Assembly: GCF_004122145.1 (NCBI RefSeq)
Contig: NZ_SBKQ01000003.1
Coordinates: forward strand, 62,001 to 126,000
Source: Flavobacterium piscinae
GTDB lineage: Bacteria; Bacteroidota; Bacteroidia; Flavobacteriales; Flavobacteriaceae
DNA length: 64,000 nt
Reading direction: 5' to 3'
In this document: piece by piece, positions 10,483-18,928 of the stretch
Layout of the letters: each line of letters starts with the position of its first letter
Position numbering within the stretch: position 1 is the stretch's first letter
The notes under the pieces: generated by a model
Told to the model about the DNA's origin: nothing
Databases searched by the model: none
What the model saw: only the letters and a program-made list of their open reading frames with translations
Position numbers and translations under genes: made by a program

Positions 10483-10525
10483 AAAATGTCGAAATCTGAA
10501 ATTGGTTTCGGCATTTTTCTTTTTT
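10483..10525 (+). terminator. rho-independent terminator after the fibre gene
   Basis: A 12-bp stem with one G-U pair (AAAATGTCGAAA at 10483-10494 with TTTCGGCATTTT at 10506-10517), an 11-nt loop, then a T-rich run. It lies 25 bp after the stop codon and before the polA start. Confidence 0.75.
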
Positions 10526-10570
10526 AGAAATCAAAAATGTATCTTTGAAATCTTCAATATTTTTAGAATT

Positions 10571-13444
10571 ATGTCAACGCAAAAACGTCTTTTCCTTCTT
10601 GATGCTTACGCTTTAATTTTTCGTGGGTATTATGCTTTTATCAAAAATCCGCGAATCAATTCCAAAGGAATGGATACCTCCGCCATCATGGGATTTATGA
10701 ATTCGCTCATGGATGTGATTAAACGCGAAAAACCCGATCATTTGGCGGTTGCGTTTGACAAAGGCGGAAGCGATTACCGCTTGGAAATGTTTCAGGAATA
10801 CAAAGCCAATCGCGATGAAACTCCGGAAGCAATCAAAATTGCAGTTCCGTATATTCAGGAATTATTGAAAGCAATGCATATTCCGATTATTGAAAAAACG
10901 GGTTACGAAGCCGATGATTTAATTGGAACCTTAGCCAAACAAGCCGAAAAAGAAGGTTTTCAAGTTTTTATGGTTACTCCGGATAAAGATTTTGGCCAAT
11001 TGGTTTCTGAAAATATTTTTATGTATCGTCCGGCACGAATGGGAAATGACATTGAAATTTGGGGTGTTGAAGAAGTCAAACAAAAGTTTGAAATTGACCA
11101 TCCGTTACAAGTAATTGACTTTTTAGCGATGATGGGCGATGCCGTTGATAATATTCCAGGACTTCCCGGTGTTGGAGAAAAAACAGCAAAAAAATTCCTG
11201 GCCGAATACGGTTCTATCGAAAATTTATTGGCCAATACGCATGAACTAAAAGGGGCAATCAAAGAAAAAATTGAAGCCAATAAAGAAAAAGGATTGCTCT
11301 CGAAAAAATTAGCCACCATCCTACTCGATTGTCCGGTGACATTTGATGCTACCGATTATGAATTGTCCAAACCCGATGTAGAAAAAACAGATGCCTTATT
11401 TCAGGAGTTGGAATTCCGTCAAATGAAAGCTCAATTTGACAAATGGTTTGGAACCGGAAAAGAATATGATGAAATTAGTGATAATGGAAATGGCAATGAC
11501 AATGACAATAACAATAACAAAATTCAAAGCATAAAGAAAGCGGTCGCAAAAAAATCAAACGAAGACCAATTTGACTTGTTTGGTTTTGTGGATGATGACT
11601 CCTCTGAACCGACTTCGCAATCTTTTTACGCCACTTTAGAAAATACCGAGCATTTTTATCAAATTGTACAAGGCGATTTACCGGTTAAATTATTGATGCA
11701 AAATTTGATGAATCAATCTTCGGTTTGTTTTGATACGGAAACCACCGGCATCAATACCTTACATTCAGAATTGGTTGGCATTGCCTTTTCATATGAAAAA
11801 GGAAAAGGATTTTATGTTCCGTTTCCGGAAAACCAAGAGGATGATCAAAATTTAATGGAAAAATTCCGTCCGTTTTTTGAAAATGAGTCAATTGAAAAAG
11901 TGGGTCAAAACATCAAATACGACATAAAAATTCTGAAAAACTACAACATTTCCATCAAAGGCAAATTGTTTGACACCATGATTGCTCATTATTTGATTAA
12001 TCCGGATATGCGTCACAACATGGATGTTTTATCAGAAACCTATTTAAAATATTCACCAAAATCTATCGAAACGTTAATTGGCAAAAAAGGAAAAAACCAA
12101 CTCTCTATGCGGGATGTTCCGTTGGAAAACATCAAAGAATACGCTGTTGAAGATGCCGATGTTACCTTTCAATTGAAAGAAACATTCAGTCCGATTTTAG
12201 ACAAAGCCGGTACCAAAAAATTGTTTGACGAAATCGAAATTCCGCTTGTACAGGTCTTGGCCGATATGGAAACCGAAGGCATTCGATTAGATGTGGATTT
12301 CCTGAAATCAATGTCGGTTGAAATTGCCAAAGAAAGTGCAGCTTTAGAACAAAAAATCTATGAAACAGCCGGTTCAACGTTTAATTTGGCTTCCCCAAAA
12401 CAATTGGGCGATATTTTATTTGAAAAATTAAAAATTGGTGGTGCCAAACAAAAGAAAACCAAAACCGGACAATATGCCACCGGAGAAGAGGTGTTGAGTT
12501 ATCTTGCTCATGAGCATCAAATTGTGAAAGATATTTTAGATTGGCGTCAATTGGTCAAGTTGCAAAATACGTATGTAGATGCACTTCCGGAACAAGTAGA
12601 TACTAAAACCCAACGTGTACACACCGATTACATGCAAACCGTTGCCGCCACCGGACGATTGAGTTCCAACAATCCTAATTTACAAAACATTCCGATTCGT
12701 ACCGAACGAGGACGTCAAATCCGAAAAGCGTTTATTGCCCGAGATGAAAATTACACGTTACTGGCTGCCGATTATTCTCAAATTGAATTGCGTATTATTG
12801 CTGCTTTAAGTGGCGAAGAAAATATGATAAAAGCGTTTCAAAACCACGAAGATATTCACCGTTCTACCGCTTCAAAAGTATTCAACGTTCCGTTGGAAGA
12901 AGTCACCAAAGAACAGCGAAGCAATGCTAAAACAGTCAATTTTGGCATCATTTATGGCGTTTCAGCTTTTGGTTTAAGTAACCAAACCGATTTAACCCGA
13001 AGTGAAAGTGCTGCTTTGATTGACGCGTATTACAAAACCTATCCTCGCTTGAAATCCTATATTCAGGAACAAATAGATTTTGCCCGAGAACACGGATTTG
13101 TACAAACCGTTTCCGGGAGACGCCGTTATTTAAAAGACATCAATTCTGCCAATGCCGTGGTACGAGGTGCCGCAGAGCGAAATGCGGTGAATGCTCCAAT
13201 CCAAGGAAGTGCCGCTGATATTATTAAAATTGCGATGATAAACATTCACAAACGATTAGTAAATGAAAAATGGCAATCCAAAATGTTGTTGCAAGTTCAT
13301 GACGAATTGGTGTTTGATGTGCACAACAGTGAATTAGAAAAGATTCAACCCATGATAAAACATGAAATGGAGAATGCTTTTAAACTTGATGTGCCGTTAG
13401 TGGTGGATTTAGGAATGGGGAAAGATTGGTTGGAGGCTCATTAG
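10571..13444 (+). CDS. polA: DNA polymerase I
   Basis: Repair and Okazaki-fragment-processing polymerase, 957 residues from the ATG at 10571. An in-frame extension to 10475 runs through the upstream terminator and is not credible. Domains in order: 5'-3' exonuclease (about 1-290, with D-A-Y-A-L-I-F-R and A-D-D-L-I-G), a poly-Asn/Asp linker near residues 297-315, a 3'-5' exonuclease with D-T-E-T-T-G so proofreading appears intact, and the polymerase domain with motif A D-Y-S-Q-I-E-L-R (Asp734), K-T-V-N-F-G-I-I-Y-G and motif C V-H-D-E-L. Stands alone between terminator and unrelated genes. Confidence 0.97.
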   Translation: MSTQKRLFLLDAYALIFRGYYAFIKNPRINSKGMDTSAIMGFMNSLMDVIKREKPDHLAVAFDKGGSDYRLEMFQEYKANRDETPEAIKIAVPYIQELLKAMHIPIIEKTGYEADDLIGTLAKQAEKEGFQVFMVTPDKDFGQLVSENIFMYRPARMGNDIEIWGVEEVKQKFEIDHPLQVIDFLAMMGDAVDNIPGLPGVGEKTAKKFLAEYGSIENLLANTHELKGAIKEKIEANKEKGLLSKKLATILLDCPVTFDATDYELSKPDVEKTDALFQELEFRQMKAQFDKWFGTGKEYDEISDNGNGNDNDNNNNKIQSIKKAVAKKSNEDQFDLFGFVDDDSSEPTSQSFYATLENTEHFYQIVQGDLPVKLLMQNLMNQSSVCFDTETTGINTLHSELVGIAFSYEKGKGFYVPFPENQEDDQNLMEKFRPFFENESIEKVGQNIKYDIKILKNYNISIKGKLFDTMIAHYLINPDMRHNMDVLSETYLKYSPKSIETLIGKKGKNQLSMRDVPLENIKEYAVEDADVTFQLKETFSPILDKAGTKKLFDEIEIPLVQVLADMETEGIRLDVDFLKSMSVEIAKESAALEQKIYETAGSTFNLASPKQLGDILFEKLKIGGAKQKKTKTGQYATGEEVLSYLAHEHQIVKDILDWRQLVKLQNTYVDALPEQVDTKTQRVHTDYMQTVAATGRLSSNNPNLQNIPIRTERGRQIRKAFIARDENYTLLAADYSQIELRIIAALSGEENMIKAFQNHEDIHRSTASKVFNVPLEEVTKEQRSNAKTVNFGIIYGVSAFGLSNQTDLTRSESAALIDAYYKTYPRLKSYIQEQIDFAREHGFVQTVSGRRRYLKDINSANAVVRGAAERNAVNAPIQGSAADIIKIAMINIHKRLVNEKWQSKMLLQVHDELVFDVHNSELEKIQPMIKHEMENAFKLDVPLVVDLGMGKDWLEAH

Positions 13445-13451
13445 AAGTTGG

Positions 13452-13476
13452 CAGTCACAGTTTTCAGTATTCAGTT
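13452..13476 (+). repeat. short heptamer-like repeat (CAGTNNN)
   Basis: Directly after polA the sequence CAGT recurs four times, at 13452, 13458, 13465 and 13472 (spacing 6, 7 and 7 bp), in an otherwise non-coding 68-bp gap. It belongs to the same style of heptad intergenic repeats seen elsewhere in the window. Confidence 0.5.
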
Positions 13477-13512
13477 AAACCGTGAACATAGTATTTCAAT
13501 AAAAAATTCAGC

Positions 13513-13890
13513 ATGAGACTAAAACATCTTTTTGAATCAAAAATGTATCTTATCATACTGTTATGCTTAACTTTATTGATACGGTTTTCTGAGATTGAGA
13601 ATTATGGTTTCAACAAAACAGTTGGTTGGGCTTATGATTTTTCAGGATTTACGATGTATTACGTTAAATATATTGTTTTTGCTTTTTTCATTGGATATTT
13701 GTTTCTAGCCATCATCAAAGCGAAAACTAATTACATTCTTTCAATTATACATTTTATCTTAATTGCTTTTTGTTGCTTATTTTTTGATAATGTAAGATAT
13801 ATTCGCATAGTTGATACTATTGCAATTATCGGAATAGTTGTTTATGTGGTTATCTTTTTAAATGCTTTGTTTTGGAAAATGAAAACATGA
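13513..13890 (+). CDS. hypothetical integral membrane protein
   Basis: 125 residues, with four hydrophobic segments (about 10-26, 48-68, 74-92 and 97-117) and a short basic C-terminus. I recognise no family motif. Composition matches neighbouring genes, and the ATG has no alternative in-frame start nearby. It follows polA on the same strand without an obvious own promoter or terminator. Function unknown. Confidence 0.55.
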   Translation: MRLKHLFESKMYLIILLCLTLLIRFSEIENYGFNKTVGWAYDFSGFTMYYVKYIVFAFFIGYLFLAIIKAKTNYILSIIHFILIAFCCLFFDNVRYIRIVDTIAIIGIVVYVVIFLNALFWKMKT

Positions 13891-14081
13891 TAAAAATGAA
13901 AAAACAATTTTTCCAAATTCCATTCAAATTAAATCTACACCCTTCACCTAGAATCCCATTGCTATAGAATCCATTGATTATGGAATTGTATATTGAGAGA
14001 AAAAAAGTTGAAAGCTCATTAATTAAGTCGTTACACGCAACCTTTTTTAGGAAACAGCATCTCTTTTAAAAAAAGTAACTT

Positions 14082-14462
14082 ATGAAACTCCTAACCAAAC
14101 TTTTTCTAATCGTTTTACTTTTTCAAAGTTTTCAATGCGACGAAGATATTGCCACTTCCATTACAGTTGAGATGCTAAATGAAAAGAAAAATGAAATCAA
14201 AGAATATATTGCTTCTTTTCCTTGTGATGAATCCATCGGTTGCAATAGTATCGCTTTTGGCTCAAAACCTTGCGGTGGCCCTTGGGAATATTTAGTGTTT
14301 TCAAATGCTGTTGATTTGACATTTCTGGAAAACGAAGTGGAACTTTACAACGAAATGGAACACCAATTTAATATAAACACCGGGGCAACTTCTGATTGTG
14401 CAGTTGTTTTACCTCCCACAGAAATCGGTTGTGTAGATGGAGTTTGTGCAGCTTTAGATTAA
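14082..14462 (+). CDS. putative small lipoprotein, six-cysteine family
   Basis: 126 residues with a short signal peptide ending in a lipobox-like F-Q-S-F-Q-C, so probably an envelope lipoprotein with lipidated Cys19. The mature part has the motif G-S-K-P-C-G-G-P-W and five further cysteines (C-D-E-S-I-G-C, S-D-C, G-C-V-D-G-V-C), suggesting disulfides. I recall similar uncharacterised proteins in other flavobacteria. The 190 bp upstream hold no other gene that I can see. Confidence 0.6.
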   Translation: MKLLTKLFLIVLLFQSFQCDEDIATSITVEMLNEKKNEIKEYIASFPCDESIGCNSIAFGSKPCGGPWEYLVFSNAVDLTFLENEVELYNEMEHQFNINTGATSDCAVVLPPTEIGCVDGVCAALD

Positions 14463-14595
14463 AAACTACCATTCATTTTTTAGTTGAATTAGACAAACTA
14501 TTGCTAAAACAAAATAATAAATTAGCTATTCGCACTATTTAACACTTGTATGCGTGAAAAAGAGTGCCGGCCTAAGTTTATTAGAATAGTTTACT

Positions 14596-14603
14596 TAAAT
14601 TTG
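14596..14603 (+). promoter_or_regulatory. -7 box (TAnnTTTG) for the ribA-led operon
   Basis: TAAATTTG matches the Bacteroidetes -7 consensus 22 bp upstream of the ATG at 14625. A clear -33 TTG at the right spacing is lacking. The box sits inside the longer in-frame extension that begins at 14550, which favours 14625 as the true start of ribA. Confidence 0.45.
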
Positions 14604-14624
14604 TTCATTGCTATTAGAATCTAT

Positions 14625-15212
14625 ATGTTAAAAAATCAAGTTGAAACTATACTTCCGACGGAATGGGGAAATTTTAGAATGATTGCTTATTCGGAAAATG
14701 AAGAAGATTGGATGCCCCATTTGGCCTTAATTCATGAAAATACAGATTTTGAAAAACCCGTTCCTATTCGATTACATTCTGAGTGTTTAACCGGAGATAT
14801 TTTTCATTCTACTAAGTGCGAATGCGGAAAACAACTGCATCAATCGCTTGCTTATTTTCAAGAAAACGGTGGCATCTTACTTTACTTGCGTCAAGAAGGA
14901 AGAAATATTGGTTTAATCAATAAAATGAAAGCCTACAATCTCCAAAAAAACGGTAAAAATACGGTTGAAGCAAATTTAGCATTAGGCTTACCCGCAGATG
15001 GACGTAATTTTGAAGAAGCCATCCAAATTTTAGAAGATTTACAACTAAAATCTATCTTGCTACTTACCAATAATCCCGAAAAATTGGCTGCTTTTGAACA
15101 ATCAAGTATCCAATTAATCGGCAGAATTCCTATTGAGATAAAAGCTTCTGTTCATAATCAAAACTACTTGGAAACAAAAAAAATGTTTTTCAACCATATT
15201 TTAGAACTATAA
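14625..15212 (+). CDS. ribA: GTP cyclohydrolase II
   Basis: Opens the imidazole ring of GTP, releasing formate and pyrophosphate, to give a 2,5-diamino-6-ribosylamino-pyrimidinone phosphate. The 195-residue protein matches the E. coli enzyme in length. Zinc ligands Cys54, Cys65 and Cys67 lie in H-S-E-C-L-T-G-D and K-C-E-C-G. Q-E-G-R-N-I-G-L, Tyr104 (the residue whose loss changes the product in some paralogues) and Asp125/Arg127 in P-A-D-G-R are present, so a normal product is expected. It is a stand-alone GCH II without a RibB half. First gene of an 11-gene operon, 1 bp before the next gene; this context suggests a role outside bulk riboflavin synthesis. Confidence 0.93.
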   Translation: MLKNQVETILPTEWGNFRMIAYSENEEDWMPHLALIHENTDFEKPVPIRLHSECLTGDIFHSTKCECGKQLHQSLAYFQENGGILLYLRQEGRNIGLINKMKAYNLQKNGKNTVEANLALGLPADGRNFEEAIQILEDLQLKSILLLTNNPEKLAAFEQSSIQLIGRIPIEIKASVHNQNYLETKKMFFNHILEL

Positions 15213-15213
15213 A

Positions 15214-15882
15214 ATGTTCATAAAGGGGAAAAACATCGATTTTTTGTTTCTTCATTCCATTTGCTTGGTTGGTGGAGCTTTTGTTGATTTATTCTACGAT
15301 CAACTCTTGCTTACTCTCTTATTGGGAGCCTTTTTGTTCAGTATTTATATTTTTCAAAATTGGAAATCGTTCACAACTTTTAAAAAATGGGGTGGAATTC
15401 CCAATGTCATAACATTAACTCGTTTAGTACTACTCTTTACAATCCCATTTTTGACAGAAACAAAAGAACTAGCTCTACTTTCTCTGATAGTCATTAGTTT
15501 GGATGGTCTGGATGGTTTCTTCGCCCGAAAATTAAATCAAGTAACCGATTTTGGGGGAAAATTAGATATGGAAGTAGATGCGTATTACTGTTTGCTTTTT
15601 TCACTACTTATTGGGGTTTTGCACCCAGAATTAAGTTGGATTATTTTTGGCGGATTACTGCGTTATCTTTATAAAATTATCACCTTTATCTTTAGCCAAT
15701 CAACATTTGTTGAACAGAAAAAGAAATATGCTCGTTTCATTGCCGGATTTTATTTTGTGTCATTCCCATTGTTTTTTTTAGTTCCAAACACAATCGGAAT
15801 TTACCTGATTACCGCCGGAACTGCCTTTATAATTTTTTCATTTTCGATTTCTTTTTATGAATTTTTTACTTTTAGAAAATGA
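15214..15882 (+). CDS. CDP-alcohol phosphatidyltransferase family protein
   Basis: 222-residue membrane enzyme with the complete family signature D-G-x2-A-R-x8-G-x3-D-x3-D (D-G-F-F-A-R, then G-G-K-L-D-M-E-V-D) around residues 100-125, preceded by N-V-I-T-L-T-R. About six hydrophobic helices. Family members exchange CMP of a CDP-activated alcohol for a second alcohol at the membrane. The usual targets are phospholipids, but the neighbours suggest that the acceptor or donor here may be a polyol derived from the pyrimidine/pterin enzymes. Overlaps the next gene by 4 bp. Confidence 0.88.
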   Translation: MFIKGKNIDFLFLHSICLVGGAFVDLFYDQLLLTLLLGAFLFSIYIFQNWKSFTTFKKWGGIPNVITLTRLVLLFTIPFLTETKELALLSLIVISLDGLDGFFARKLNQVTDFGGKLDMEVDAYYCLLFSLLIGVLHPELSWIIFGGLLRYLYKIITFIFSQSTFVEQKKKYARFIAGFYFVSFPLFFLVPNTIGIYLITAGTAFIIFSFSISFYEFFTFRK

Positions 15883-16841
15883 AGATTTGTATACTCACAA
15901 CCGATATTAATTATAAAATTAGTGGCGGAACCATTTATAATGCTCATTTATATGAATTTTTAAATAAGTATACTGAAACTAAGATTGAAATTATTGAAGA
16001 AGTAAACACTTATCCTTTTGACATAAATTGTCATTATATTTTGGATGGTATATTCATTTCAGAAAATATTGATTTATCTAAATTGGCTAACTATTCCATT
16101 ACGTTTTTAATCCATCTTTGGCCTTCAATCCTTCAATCCACTACCGAGAAAAAACAACTCTTTGAACAAATTGAGCGAGAAATCGGTAAATATTTCAAAC
16201 TTCTATTTACAGGAGAAAATTCCAAGAAACACCTTCTTGATACCTTGAAAATCCCCGATACCGGAATCCTCATTCCGCCGGGAGTAAATTGGCATTGGAA
16301 ACATAAAAAAACATTTCCTGATTTACCTAAAAAAGTAATTTATCTCGCTAATTTTATAGAAGGGAAAGGTCATTTTCGCCTACTTGATGCTCTTTCAATT
16401 GCAAAACCAAATTCCTTAGAAATCGATTGTTATGGTGAAATATTATCGGATGATTATTTTCAAAAATTCATGGCCATTAAGCCAAAAAACATCAATTATC
16501 AAGGAAAAATTTCCCATCAAGATATTAATGCATTACTTTTAAAGTATGATTTATGTTTTCATTTTTCAGATTATGAAAGTTTTGGTATGGGTATTTTAGA
16601 AGCAATAGCCACTCATCTTCCGGTACTCATTACACCGGTAGGCGATTATAAAGACAACCAAAAATTAAAACCAACGGGGGTTTTGGACACCTTTGACCCA
16701 AGCCTGATTGCTACTAAAATAAGCGAAATTTGCACAGAGAAAGACAAATACTATTCGTTAATTCTAGCGGTTTCTACTATAAAAGTTGCCACTTGGGATA
16801 AAAATTTTAAACCACTATTAGCTCAATTCAACCTTAAATGA
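15879..16841 (+). CDS. glycosyltransferase, GT4-like (GT-B fold)
   Basis: 320 residues, cytoplasmic, no signal peptide. The N-terminal G-G-x-x-Y-N motif (I-S-G-G-T-I-Y-N-A) and the C-terminal E-x7-E signature (E-S-F-G-M-G-I-L-E-A-I) followed by P-V-L-I-T are those of retaining GT4 enzymes using a nucleotide sugar. Translationally coupled: ATGA overlaps with both the upstream and downstream genes. Acceptor unknown; in this operon a lipid- or heterocycle-linked alcohol is plausible. Confidence 0.8.
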   Translation: MKICILTTDINYKISGGTIYNAHLYEFLNKYTETKIEIIEEVNTYPFDINCHYILDGIFISENIDLSKLANYSITFLIHLWPSILQSTTEKKQLFEQIEREIGKYFKLLFTGENSKKHLLDTLKIPDTGILIPPGVNWHWKHKKTFPDLPKKVIYLANFIEGKGHFRLLDALSIAKPNSLEIDCYGEILSDDYFQKFMAIKPKNINYQGKISHQDINALLLKYDLCFHFSDYESFGMGILEAIATHLPVLITPVGDYKDNQKLKPTGVLDTFDPSLIATKISEICTEKDKYYSLILAVSTIKVATWDKNFKPLLAQFNLK

Positions 16842-17458
16842 TATTATTTGCTTTCCTTTTTGGCTATGTAACGTTAGTGATTGAATTAGTATTTTTTCAC
16901 GTTCCAAGTGTGGCCAATACCAGCAATTTTTTTGTCAAAAATAAAAATTATCCTAAGGTGGAAAGTGCACTGATTCAAACCATTTATCGATGGCCCTTTA
17001 TAAAAAAAATAATGGTATTATTAATTCCAACAATATTGGTAAATAGCTATTTTCTATTTTCTTTTTTCTATTTTTATCCAATGGCTGATTCTTTTCAAAT
17101 TTTTAAACCTGCTTACGGATTGCAACTTTTGGGTGTTTTGTTCGTGCTTTTAGGAAGAGGAATTACTTTCGGTTCGATGCTTTATATCAGAAAAGAAAAC
17201 AAACAGAAAAACGATTCGTTTAAATTGCATACCAAAGGAATTTTTAAGTATTCCAGAAATCCTGGGTTAGATGGCATGTTTTTATTTTTTATTGGCTTTG
17301 GACTCATTTTCCCAACCTATATAAGCTGGATTGGTTTAATAGGTTATTTTATTTACATGTTGTTTCGTGTGCGAATTGAAGAAGAATTTTTAAAAGAATT
17401 ATTCAAACAAGAATACACCGACTATTGTTTAAAAACCAAACGCTTTTTATTATTTTGA
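16838..17458 (+). CDS. membrane methyltransferase, isoprenylcysteine/phospholipid methyltransferase-like
   Basis: 206 residues, five or so membrane helices. The C-terminal half carries the pattern of the PEMT/ICMT group: H-T-K-G-I-F-K-Y-S-R-N-P-G, a hydrophobic helix pair, then R-I-E-E-E-F-L...Y-x-x-Y. These enzymes methylate small or lipid substrates at the membrane with SAM. Its location between a glycosyltransferase and two soluble methyltransferases suggests it decorates the operon's product. Its last 4 bp overlap the next gene's TTG start. Confidence 0.75.
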   Translation: MILFAFLFGYVTLVIELVFFHVPSVANTSNFFVKNKNYPKVESALIQTIYRWPFIKKIMVLLIPTILVNSYFLFSFFYFYPMADSFQIFKPAYGLQLLGVLFVLLGRGITFGSMLYIRKENKQKNDSFKLHTKGIFKYSRNPGLDGMFLFFIGFGLIFPTYISWIGLIGYFIYMLFRVRIEEEFLKELFKQEYTDYCLKTKRFLLF

Positions 17459-18159
17459 ACGCAACTGAACTAGAACAAAAAACCATCGAGAAATGGTTTA
17501 ACACAACCTACTCGAAACGAGGAGAAAGTTATCTTCGCCCGAAGGAAGCCTACCTTATTTTTGCAGAATTACTTCAACTCCAACCCGCTAAAAACTTTTT
17601 AGATGTGGCGTGTGGCTTAGGTAGAATGCTAGAAGTGAGCCAGCTTTATAAAACAAACAACTATGGCATCGACCTATCCGAAGTAGCAGTTGAAAAAGCA
17701 AAACTAAAGTTACCCAATGACAACATTGTAGTTGGAAATGCAGAACAATTACCATTTGAAAACAGCACCTTTGATTATGTAACCTGTCTCGGCTCTTTAG
17801 AACGCATGATTGATAAAAAGAGTGTTTTGCAAGAAATAGATCGGGTCACAAAACCTGATGCTAAAATTTGTTTGATGGTTCGAAATGCCAATTCCTGGCG
17901 ATGGATTTTTACGAAAAAAATGCTTTTTACCATTAATAAAAAAGGACATCAAGACGCCAAAACCTATCAGGAATGGAAATCGCTTTTTGACCAACACCAT
18001 TTTATAATTGAAACCTGTGTTGCGGATCAATGGCCACTGATGAAAATTAAAAAAATCATCAGTTTTGGCCTATTTAAAAACTATAAAAAAGTAAGCAAAA
18101 GTTTGGTTCCTCTTCAATTTGCAAATGAGTTTATATTTATTTTGAAAAAGAAATCCTAA
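17455..18159 (+). CDS. class I SAM-dependent methyltransferase
   Basis: 234 residues if it starts at the TTG overlapping the preceding TGA at 17455; an earlier TTG at 17425 would add ten residues inside the upstream gene. SAM-binding motif I is F-L-D-V-A-C-G-L-G near residues 48-56, followed by an acidic strand end (Y-G-I-D) and the post-I motif N-A-E-Q-L-P-F. Cytoplasmic. Separated by one base from the next methyltransferase gene. Substrate not predictable. Confidence 0.8.
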   Translation: MNATELEQKTIEKWFNTTYSKRGESYLRPKEAYLIFAELLQLQPAKNFLDVACGLGRMLEVSQLYKTNNYGIDLSEVAVEKAKLKLPNDNIVVGNAEQLPFENSTFDYVTCLGSLERMIDKKSVLQEIDRVTKPDAKICLMVRNANSWRWIFTKKMLFTINKKGHQDAKTYQEWKSLFDQHHFIIETCVADQWPLMKIKKIISFGLFKNYKKVSKSLVPLQFANEFIFILKKKS

Positions 18160-18160
18160 T

Positions 18161-18928
18161 TTGAATACCGCAAAAGACATATCACAACTTTACAATTCAC
18201 TTTTTGAACTGGAAGCTAAATTCAAGAAAGAAGCTGTCTATCCAATACATAAGCAATTACATTTCCCTGAGCATTTTACGGATATTTATGAATTCCTGAT
18301 TTCAAAAGTAGACTGCAATGGAAAAACAATTCTTGATGCGGGTTGTGGAGTTGGATTTGGTAGTTTTCTTTTTGCCAAAAATCAAGCAAAACAGGTAACA
18401 GGCATCAGTGTGAGCAAAAAAGAAATTGAACGAGCCAATGCAATGAAAACAAAATTGAAGATGGAAAATTGTCAGTTTCAATTGGCCTCATTTGATGAAA
18501 TTTCAACTCCATTCGACCTTATTTTTTGCGTAGAATCGTTAAAGCACAGTTTAGACATTCAAAAATCATTCGCTACTTTACTAAATGCATTAACGATAAA
18601 TGGCCAACTTATTATTGTAGATGATTTTTTTGACGGTCATGAGAATACTTTCAGCCAACAATTAAAAGAAAATTGGCATTTAAACAGCCTTATTTCAGAA
18701 AAAGACATACAAATTGATGGTGCTAATTTTAGGATAAGTAGTGAAGATTTAACTCCGTTAATGCGATTAAAATCACCTTTGAAAATTCATATACAAATGC
18801 TGTTTTTTAGGTTTTTTAAAAAAAATTCACGTTATAAAAAATTATTTAAAGGCGGGATTTTATTAGACTATTTGTATACCAAAAAACAAATGAAATACAA
18901 GTTGATGATTATTACTAAAATTCAATGA
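18161..18928 (+). CDS. class I SAM-dependent methyltransferase (second soluble copy)
   Basis: 255 residues, TTG start at 18161 one base after the preceding stop. Motif I is I-L-D-A-G-C-G-V-G-F-G (about residues 57-67), then V-T-G-I-S-V-S and F-D-L-I-F-C-V-E-S-L, an arrangement seen in small-molecule and sterol/tocopherol-like methyltransferases. Only distantly similar to its neighbour at 17455, so not a recent duplicate. The stop overlaps the ATG of the flippase gene. Confidence 0.8.
   Translation: MNTAKDISQLYNSLFELEAKFKKEAVYPIHKQLHFPEHFTDIYEFLISKVDCNGKTILDAGCGVGFGSFLFAKNQAKQVTGISVSKKEIERANAMKTKLKMENCQFQLASFDEISTPFDLIFCVESLKHSLDIQKSFATLLNALTINGQLIIVDDFFDGHENTFSQQLKENWHLNSLISEKDIQIDGANFRISSEDLTPLMRLKSPLKIHIQMLFFRFFKKNSRYKKLFKGGILLDYLYTKKQMKYKLMIITKIQ

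Noticed and set aside
10475..10570. Upstream extension of polA by 32 codons
   Set aside because: Runs through the terminator of the fibre gene; the translation has no similarity to DNA polymerase I N-termini.
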